A stretch of 13,095 nucleotides of DNA from positions 1 to 13,095 of the forward strand of contig JAQWCB010000012.1 of the NCBI GenBank assembly GCA_028707375.1, written 5' to 3'. Both the position numbers and the translations under genes were made by a program. The notes beneath the pieces were generated by a model, which was given only the letters and a program-made list of their open reading frames with translations, was not told where the DNA came from and searched no databases. Of the stretch, positions 7,522-13,095 are shown piece by piece (the first letter of the stretch is position 1; every line of letters begins with the position of its first letter). The DNA is from Bacilli bacterium. Its GTDB lineage: Bacteria; Bacillota_I; Bacilli_A; RFN20; CAG-288.

Positions 7522-9034
7522 TGTTGCTCTCCTTGATGATAATTCCGGCGTGCGGTTTTAAAACGTAGCTTACTCCTTGAAGATGAAATTCACCTATGTG
7601 GAACAAGCAATTGTGTTCAGTACTTAATTCTATGGTCTGCTCAATATCCAAAAGATTCATGAAAACTTTAATTTTCCCACGTCTATAAGCAAATTTTTCC
7701 GCCAGTATCGAGAATGATGCTGAGCGCAAATCGCTTTCTCGCTTTCGAATCGCAATCAATTCTCTAATCGTATTTAGCAGCGAGCCCCTATCTCTAGCTG
7801 AAGATTCAACATTAGAATCATGCTCATTGGTCGGTAAGAAAGTTGTATCAGCACTGGAAAATCCAGCATTTTTACTATTGTCAAATCTCATCGGTAATCT
7901 GCTACCTGTTCGCTGATATCCTCCCTCAATGGAAGGCATTGAGGTATCGGTAGTCATTCCAATTTCATCTCCGTAATAAATGTAGGGAACACCCGGCATC
8001 GTCAAAAGGAAAAGATAAGCGAGCTTAAGCGAATCGCCAGTGAGAAAATTAGCTAGGCGCCACGTGTCGTGATTGCCGGAAATAAATGAAAGTTGCTTGC
8101 GGTATTTTCTAGCGCATCGAACTCTTCTATTTAAATCCACGATAAATTTGGAATACAGCAAATCATCATATTTAATAAGCAATGGTTTGCTGAGATTCTT
8201 GCTTTGTCGAAATAAATAATGCGAACAATTATTCTCGTGATCCAAAACAAAATCAGAATCAAAACCCGCTTGAAAAGCCTGTTTGGGATTTGACCATTCG
8301 CTAGTCATATCAAAATCTTTCACGCCTTTGGCTTTCAAATCGTGACGGATTATTTTCCACAGTTCGATGGTTGCAACTTTTTTATCGTCATTTTTCACCA
8401 ACGAATCCGCCATATCTACCCGATATCCGTCCGCTCCCAAGTTCAGCCAAAACTCCATGATTGATTCTAAATACTTTCGTCCGTGAGTTACCTCTTTCCA
8501 CGATTTTTGCCAGGCCGGAGCATTTATTTTATTAAAGCCGTAATTGATTGCTGGCTGATGAGCAAAAAAATTAACATAATAGCAACCAAATCTTTGATAG
8601 CATCCAGCGATAAGGTGAGAATCTTTCCAAGCGTCCCAAGCGTTGTTGCTCCAAATGAATAAATCAGAATCGGGATTGGTATAAGCCTTTCCAGAATTGA
8701 TGAAACGTTGATTTTGCGTAGACATATGTCCGGGAACCAAGTCGAGAAAAACTTTTATATTCCGCCGGTGAGCTTGAAAGAAAAGCTTTTGCAAATCTTC
8801 ATTGGTCCCAAAGCGCTGAGCCACTTTGAAAGGATCGGATATATCATATCCTCCATCCCTAAATGGTGATTCATAACACGGATTTAACCAAAGAGCATTA
8901 AAACCCATCTCAGAGATGTAGTCGAGTTTAGAAATGATTCCATTCAAATCTCCATACCCATCACCATTACTATCTTTAAATGAACTTGGATATATTTCGT
9001 AGAATATTAAATCTTTAAATGCGATATCTTTCAT
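7505..9034 (-). CDS. Cytoplasmic GH13 glucosidase (oligo-alpha-glucosidase-like)
   Basis: A 509-residue GH13 enzyme with no signal peptide, so expected to act on imported maltodextrins in the cytoplasm. Motifs: calcium-type loop DSNGDGYGDL (21-30), region I DLVPGH (98-103), region II GYRVDMAD with nucleophile Asp207, region III TSEW with Glu246, and region IV SGNHD with Asp323. The segment YQRTGSRLPMRFD (373-385), then NAGFSSAD and a SLLNTIRELIAIRK helix, resembles the oligo-1,6-glucosidase/trehalulose-synthase branch rather than classical amylases. In region I the usual Asn before His is Gly, which may mark a subfamily. AAGGGA precedes the ATG, which lies 3 bases after the malG stop. The exact bond and chain-length preference are not evident. 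Confidence 0.85.
   Translation of the reverse strand: MKDIAFKDLIFYEIYPSSFKDSNGDGYGDLNGIISKLDYISEMGFNALWLNPCYESPFRDGGYDISDPFKVAQRFGTNEDLQKLFFQAHRRNIKVFLDLVPGHMSTQNQRFINSGKAYTNPDSDLFIWSNNAWDAWKDSHLIAGCYQRFGCYYVNFFAHQPAINYGFNKINAPAWQKSWKEVTHGRKYLESIMEFWLNLGADGYRVDMADSLVKNDDKKVATIELWKIIRHDLKAKGVKDFDMTSEWSNPKQAFQAGFDSDFVLDHENNCSHYLFRQSKNLSKPLLIKYDDLLYSKFIVDLNRRVRCARKYRKQLSFISGNHDTWRLANFLTGDSLKLAYLFLLTMPGVPYIYYGDEIGMTTDTSMPSIEGGYQRTGSRLPMRFDNSKNAGFSSADTTFLPTNEHDSNVESSARDRGSLLNTIRELIAIRKRESDLRSASFSILAEKFAYRRGKIKVFMNLLDIEQTIELSTEHNCLFHIGEFHLQGVSYVLKPHAGIIIKESNNENQE
7529..7534 (-). promoter_or_regulatory. Ribosome binding site of the amylase lipoprotein, inside the glucosidase gene
   Basis: AAGGAG lies 7 bases before the ATG at 7521, within the last codons of the glucosidase gene. 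It fixes the amylase start despite the 17-base overlap and suggests translational coupling of the two GH13 enzymes. Confidence 0.8.
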
Positions 9035-9037
9035 TTT

Positions 9038-9976
9038 TTATCCCTTGACCGATCCGCCGGTGACTCCAGCCACATAATATTTTTGAGTCAATAAGAACAG
9101 AATCATAATCGGAATAGAAATCATCACTGAACCTGCGAAAAACATTGTATAGTTCAACTGATAAGTATCGATAGAATTAATCATATTGTACAAACCGAGA
9201 GCAACGGTATAATTGTCAGTCTTGTCGCGCAGAATGACCGAGCTATAAATATAATCAACCCACGGCCCCATAAACGATGTCAAAAGAGTATAGACGATTA
9301 TTGGTTTCGACAAAGGCAAAATAATCTTGTAGAAAACTTTGAAGTTATTGGCGCCATCTATTCTCGCTGCCTCATCAAGCGATTTAGAAATTGTATCAAA
9401 GAAACCTTTGGCAATATAAAAGCCACTGCCCGAAGCTGCCGAATAAATAAGAATAAGCGCAATGAGTGAGCCATCGATGCCAACGGCTTTCAATATGTTA
9501 TACACCGCAATCATCGACATGAACCCCGGGAACATTCCCAAAATCAAGTTGATGTTCATCAATCCTTTTCTTCCCTTGAATCTCAGTCTCGACATTGTAT
9601 AGGCAACCGAGAAAACAAAGATGGTCGAAATCAGCATAACGCAAACCGCTACAATAAAAGTATTTCCGAACCAGCGTAAGAATGGATAGGTATCAGAGTT
9701 CAATAATTTGATATAATTGTCCCACGTATATCCTGTAAGTGGAATCAATGTTGTCGCTGTTCCCGACTCGTTGCGGATAGAGACCATAAAGACAGCGACA
9801 ATTGGTAAAACCCAAATTAAACACAAAATAATTAGCAACACATAAGTAAGCGTATTGGTCACTATCTGTTTGCGTTTCATTGAATGCTCTCTTCTGTTCT
9901 TTGTTTGAATCGCTTCGGAAAGTGCCTGCTCCGTATCAATTCGATTTTTTACGGGCATCAATTTAGTGTTAATCAT
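9038..9976 (-). CDS. malG: Maltodextrin ABC transporter permease MalG
   Basis: A 312-residue inner-membrane permease subunit, partner of MalF. After a charged cytoplasmic N-terminus (1-40) there are about six hydrophobic helices, beginning at 41-64 and 107-128. The EAA loop that docks the ATPase is DEAARIDGANNF...KIILP (201-221). The C-terminus GVTGGSVKG (304-312) matches the typical MalG ending. The ATG shares one base with the malF stop (TAATG), and GAGGAG lies 11 bases upstream, favouring coupled translation from Met1. A second start at Met33 (MKRKQIV) would give the more usual length of about 280 residues and has only a weak AGAGAG, so Met1 is preferred but not certain. It lies 3 bases upstream of the glucosidase gene. 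Confidence 0.93.
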   Translation of the reverse strand: MINTKLMPVKNRIDTEQALSEAIQTKNRREHSMKRKQIVTNTLTYVLLIILCLIWVLPIVAVFMVSIRNESGTATTLIPLTGYTWDNYIKLLNSDTYPFLRWFGNTFIVAVCVMLISTIFVFSVAYTMSRLRFKGRKGLMNINLILGMFPGFMSMIAVYNILKAVGIDGSLIALILIYSAASGSGFYIAKGFFDTISKSLDEAARIDGANNFKVFYKIILPLSKPIIVYTLLTSFMGPWVDYIYSSVILRDKTDNYTVALGLYNMINSIDTYQLNYTMFFAGSVMISIPIMILFLLTQKYYVAGVTGGSVKG

Positions 9977-11580
9977 TATGCAAAATTCTCCTCATCTTTC
10001 ATCGCTGATGAATTTCGATAGGCAATAAGCGAGAATATCGCACAGATGGCAAAGATCATAATACCAATAACTGAAGCATACGAATAATTCTGCTCATCGA
10101 CAGTCAACTTATAAAGCCAAGTAACCAAAAGGTCGGTTTGCCCCGCATATAAATAATTAGAATCGTTGTAAGGAGCACCACCGGTTAAAAAGTAAATAAC
10201 ATTAAAGTTGTTGATATTTCCAACAAATTGCGTAATCAAATATGGACCGGTGACGAATAAAATATAAGGCAAAGTTATCTTAAAATATCGTGTGACCGGA
10301 GAGGCTCCATCGATTTGAGCTGATTCATATAAATCATTGGGAATATTCATCAAGATACCTGTTGTCGTTAAAATAGTATATGGAACACCTATCCAAATAT
10401 TGATCAAAACAACGGCAATTCGGGCGGAATAAGCCTGATCCAAAATTGTAATGTGCTCCGTCGAAGCCATCCATCCAAACTGTTTCATAATTAGTTCTAC
10501 CATACCTGAAACCGATAAGAACTGATTCCACGTGAGCAAAGAGACAAATTGTGGCATAGCGATAGATAGTACGAAACATGTTCGCCATAATTTCTTGAAC
10601 TTTATTCCCTTTTTATTTATTACCATCGCTAAAATCATTCCGAGGAAATAATTGAGGAAGGTGGCTAGAAAAGCCCAAAGCAAAGTCCACCACAATATAT
10701 TAAAGAAAGTATATGCGAAACGCGTATCGCCTGAATGCGAACCACCAAACAAGTTAATAAAATTGGTCAACCCGACCCAACTGAACATGGCTGTAGGAAA
10801 TTGATGAGTGCTATTGTAATTTGTAAAAGCCATCAATATCATATCAATTAGAGGCAAAATGGTGAAGATGCAGATACCTATTATTGGCAAAAGCAATAAA
10901 GTAACATAGAATTTTTTATCGAGCAAATCACGAAAGTCATCAAAGGCTCTATTTATATATAAGTGAGCCTCTTTTCTCTCTTGAACGTCAATAGATTTTT
11001 TAATAACGCTGTGATAAAAAGCTAAAAAGACAACAGTAATAATAACGGCGAGTACACCGAAAAGCATAATGTTAAAAGAATTATCTCCATATTCGGTATA
11101 CGTATATATTGCCTCGCTACCCCCATAGGTTGTGCAATAGGCGATAGCCGCATTCTGATCAGTAAAAACAATATTTTCAAATCCAGCTGCAATTGAACTT
11201 TCATCAATAGAACAGTAGTAATGTATGCTTACGACACCAAGTGAACGCAACTGATAGATAGCATATCCTCCCACTGCCACAATATAGAAAATAAAAAGAA
11301 ACTCAATCACAAGATAGCAGATACCTTTAAGTATTTGCCCTCTTCTAATCTGAGAAATTCCTAAAAAGATAAAGGATAATCGGGTCCAAATATCGCCGTG
11401 TTTAAAAGCGTACCCCATTTCCTTAAATGATCGTCCAATTTTTCTGACGAGATTGACAAAGAAAAGACCTATACCGATTAAAAAATTAATAAATCCTTGC
11501 CCAAGTCTACTAAACGAGTCCTTGAGGCGATATTTTAATTGTTCGTTACTAGGTAATTGAAGATATTCTGTATATGTCAT
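9976..11580 (-). CDS. malF: Maltodextrin ABC transporter permease MalF, long N-terminal form
   Basis: A 534-residue permease subunit. The core is typical: hydrophobic segments at about 225-252, 294-321, 333-353, 387-409 and 502-521, and an ATPase-docking EAA loop ESAQIDGAS...KITLP (419-438). The first 220 residues are extra compared with minimal sugar permeases. They hold an amphipathic segment near 31-45, a helix at 91-109, a likely extracellular loop at 112-169 with two cysteines (Cys123 and Cys149), and another helix at 170-189. A GTG six codons upstream (11598) would add MSKGVI, but the ATG at 11580 has AAAGGGG at 5-base spacing and is chosen. The gene follows the intercistronic terminator and overlaps malG by one base. 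Confidence 0.92.
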   Translation of the reverse strand: MTYTEYLQLPSNEQLKYRLKDSFSRLGQGFINFLIGIGLFFVNLVRKIGRSFKEMGYAFKHGDIWTRLSFIFLGISQIRRGQILKGICYLVIEFLFIFYIVAVGGYAIYQLRSLGVVSIHYYCSIDESSIAAGFENIVFTDQNAAIAYCTTYGGSEAIYTYTEYGDNSFNIMLFGVLAVIITVVFLAFYHSVIKKSIDVQERKEAHLYINRAFDDFRDLLDKKFYVTLLLLPIIGICIFTILPLIDMILMAFTNYNSTHQFPTAMFSWVGLTNFINLFGGSHSGDTRFAYTFFNILWWTLLWAFLATFLNYFLGMILAMVINKKGIKFKKLWRTCFVLSIAMPQFVSLLTWNQFLSVSGMVELIMKQFGWMASTEHITILDQAYSARIAVVLINIWIGVPYTILTTTGILMNIPNDLYESAQIDGASPVTRYFKITLPYILFVTGPYLITQFVGNINNFNVIYFLTGGAPYNDSNYLYAGQTDLLVTWLYKLTVDEQNYSYASVIGIMIFAICAIFSLIAYRNSSAMKDEENFA

Positions 11581-11585
11581 TATGA

Positions 11586-11592
11586 CCCCTTT
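11586..11592 (-). promoter_or_regulatory. Ribosome binding site that decides the malF start
   Basis: AAAGGGG lies 5 bases before the ATG at 11580. It is downstream of the alternative GTG at 11598 and so supports the shorter protein. Confidence 0.75.
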
Positions 11593-11605
11593 CGACACAT
11601 TCTAG

Positions 11606-11642
11606 AAAAAATGGCAGTGATTCATTTTTTTGAATCACTGCC
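11606..11642 (-). terminator. Intercistronic intrinsic terminator between malE and malF
   Basis: Positions 11613-11624 and 11631-11642 form a perfect 12-bp stem (GGCAGTGATTCA / TGAATCACTGCC) with a 6-base loop. On the minus strand it is followed by A and then TTTTTT (11606-11611), the classic intrinsic terminator layout. It starts 26 bases after the malE stop and ends about 25 bases before the malF start. Partial read-through would explain how the downstream genes are expressed at a lower level than malE. No strong promoter was noted between the hairpin and malF. Confidence 0.9.
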
Positions 11643-11668
11643 TTGTAATCAAAACAATGATTATGTTA

Positions 11669-12952
11669 TTAAGCAGCAGTTGAAGCAGCAGTTAGCGTTG
11701 CATCAAGCGTTGTTAAATAACCGGTTAAATCAGCATCGGTAGCAGTTGCATAATTGTTTTTAATTTCAAGTTGGCATACAGGCCATGCATCCCACCATCT
11801 ATTGAAATTAGTATTGTTATTTTGCTTAAAGGTACCAGACATAAGCAAGGCGTTAACAACATCAGCAAATTTGTTTTCCGCTTGGAAATCAGCATCGCTA
11901 TTCAATTCCGAAGAAGTCGGAACTGTCGAACCATTATTGTGATCCCAACGAAGAAGTTGTCCTTCCGCACTTGCCATATAGTACGCTAATTTTTTAGCCA
12001 ATGTCTTATGTTCTGAGTTATTAGCTACAACGATTGACTTATAGTCACCAACCGACAATAATTGTCGATCCTCACCGCCCATTTTTACTGTTGGCAAATG
12101 GGTCATACCAACATTTTCTGCACCCCAGGCAGTTGCAACCGCATCGTAAGACCAAGAGCCACTGACAAAGGCATGAGAATTAGAAAGGTTGGTACTAATG
12201 GTTTCACTATCATCGAAATCACAATTTCCAGCCTTATAAATTTCAACCATCGCTTTAGCCGCATTCAAGGCTGCTGGCTGTTTTAAATAAGTTTCATTAG
12301 GATTGGTTCCGTTTTCGGTGAAAATACCATCACCATCAGACATAAAGAAAGCCTGACCATACCATCCATCGGAATTCTCATATGAGAAAGCCGTATCAGT
12401 TCCCGCTGCCTTCGCAGTCGCAATCATTGATTCAATGGAAGTTACTTGTTCAGCAGTATAGAAAGAAGTATCGTAATACATAAAATATGTATTAATTGAG
12501 AACGGCAACCCATAAAGAGTTCCGTTTGAATCTTCCGCTGTTGACAAAGCACTAGCCGGGATATCACCATCGAGTACTTCATCAGAATCAGTAAATGGTG
12601 CAATATAGTTATTAGTAATCATATCAGCAACAACATCACCAGGAACATGAGCAATATCAGCAACCTTTTCCGCATCCTTTGCAAACATACCTCCAACATC
12701 GCCTTCGCTGACAGGAGTGGCTGTAATCTTAACCGGTGTCATCGGATTAAGCGCATTGAAGCCATCTTCAATTGCTTCCATCGCGGCTGTATCAGCCGTT
12801 GAGGCCCAAACAGAAATATCTACAACTTCATCAGGTACTGTTTGTACCGAAGTAGACTCTTCTGTCGTATTTTCGGATGTTGTTTCATTACATCCAACCA
12901 ATCCGGTTACAACAAGAAGAGATAAAACGACAACAGGTAGTCTTCTTTTCAT
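11669..12952 (-). CDS. malE: Maltose/maltodextrin-binding lipoprotein MalE
   Basis: A 427-residue solute-binding protein (SBP family 1), anchored outside the membrane, that delivers maltodextrins to MalFG. The signal peptide has the lipobox LVGC with Cys21 and is followed by a Thr/Glu/Ser-rich linker to about 42. Family-like segments include YGLPFSINTYFMYYDTSFYT (146-165), an AFVSGSWSYDA stretch and a C-terminal KLAYYMASAEGQLLRWDHNN region, as in maltodextrin-binding proteins. Several aromatic residues could stack against sugar rings. AAAGGA lies 11 bases before the ATG. It is the first gene of the operon and is separated from malF by a terminator. Specificity for maltodextrin comes from resemblance and from the two GH13 neighbours; another alpha-glucan is possible. 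Confidence 0.9.
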   Translation of the reverse strand: MKRRLPVVVLSLLVVTGLVGCNETTSENTTEESTSVQTVPDEVVDISVWASTADTAAMEAIEDGFNALNPMTPVKITATPVSEGDVGGMFAKDAEKVADIAHVPGDVVADMITNNYIAPFTDSDEVLDGDIPASALSTAEDSNGTLYGLPFSINTYFMYYDTSFYTAEQVTSIESMIATAKAAGTDTAFSYENSDGWYGQAFFMSDGDGIFTENGTNPNETYLKQPAALNAAKAMVEIYKAGNCDFDDSETISTNLSNSHAFVSGSWSYDAVATAWGAENVGMTHLPTVKMGGEDRQLLSVGDYKSIVVANNSEHKTLAKKLAYYMASAEGQLLRWDHNNGSTVPTSSELNSDADFQAENKFADVVNALLMSGTFKQNNNTNFNRWWDAWPVCQLEIKNNYATATDADLTGYLTTLDATLTAASTAA

Positions 12953-13059
12953 AATATATAATTTCCTTTCTTATTATGAGCTTGGTAGTTACTTTCGATA
13001 ATAAAAATTAGTTCGTTATGAAGCCCAATTTTATAAGTCCAAAATAACTTCCTAAGTAC

Positions 13060-13088
13060 ATTTTATGGTCAGAAAGCTATATTATCAA
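13060..13088 (-). promoter_or_regulatory. Candidate sigma-A promoter of the maltodextrin operon
   Basis: The minus strand carries TTGATA (13083-13088), a 17-base spacer and TAAAAT (13060-13065). Transcription would start near 13053 with a leader of about 100 bases before malE. No clear catabolite-responsive element or MalR-like operator could be seen in the leader. Any further control sites upstream lie outside the window. Confidence 0.6.
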
Positions 13089-13095
13089 ATTGAAA

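Noticed and set aside
9038..9880. Shorter malG starting at Met33
   Set aside because: It would fit the usual family length, but its upstream AGAGAG is weak and the TAATG coupling with malF supports the longer form. Kept as an alternative in the malG entry.
12717..13001. Plus-strand ORF antisense to the malE signal region
   Set aside because: Shadow of malE; its composition follows the reverse of the MalE codons, with no independent start signal.
12953..13059. Possible catabolite-repression or MalR operator in the malE leader
   Set aside because: Only short imperfect inverted arms (for example ACTT-N3-AAGT near 13046-13056) were seen; none matches the cre consensus well.
1..13095. CRISPR arrays, tRNA/rRNA genes, transposases, attachment sites
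   Set aside because: No regularly spaced repeats, no tRNA-like cloverleaf with a TTCGA arm, no transposase motifs and no terminal inverted repeats were seen on reading the window.

Overview
The window reads as part of a low-GC Gram-positive (Firmicutes/Mollicutes-related, class Bacilli-like) chromosome. The evidence is A/T-rich codon use, strong AAGGAG-type ribosome binding sites, lipoprotein signal peptides with lipobox cysteines, and T-tract hairpin terminators. Tryptophan is always TGG and no gene is interrupted by TGA, so the standard bacterial code fits, not the Mycoplasma code. The exact taxon cannot be fixed from this sequence; an Acholeplasma/Izemoplasma/Erysipelotrichia-like relative is an inference only.

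Right and centre (about 13,090 down to 1,512, all minus strand): one long maltodextrin/starch utilisation operon. A sigma-A-like promoter (13060-13088) precedes a maltose-type solute-binding lipoprotein (MalE). A strong intrinsic terminator (11606-11642) then separates malE from the rest, probably giving more binding protein than permease. Next come MalF and MalG (1-nt stop/start overlap), a cytoplasmic GH13 glucosidase, a surface-anchored GH13 amylase lipoprotein (17-nt overlap with the glucosidase), a MalK-type ATPase with an unusual C-terminal extension of about 255 residues, and a 715-residue BspA-like leucine-rich-repeat lipoprotein. A second hairpin terminator (1512-1543) closes the unit.

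The working model: starch or glycogen fragments are held and cut at the cell surface by the LRR and amylase lipoproteins, captured by MalE, imported by MalFG-MalK, and trimmed in the cytoplasm by the second GH13 enzyme. The surface-binding role of the LRR protein and the regulatory role of the ATPase extension are inferences, and are the two most interesting points here.

Left end (1-1,500): a more A/T-rich stretch with a pair of unrecognised small genes (104-aa soluble, 156-aa two-helix membrane protein; minus strand), a possible promoter for them, a small ORF split by a frameshift (1289-1490), and a leftmost stretch (1-367) without a convincing gene. It looks like poorly conserved accessory or decaying DNA beside a well-kept metabolic operon. 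No RNA gene, IS element or CRISPR array was seen.
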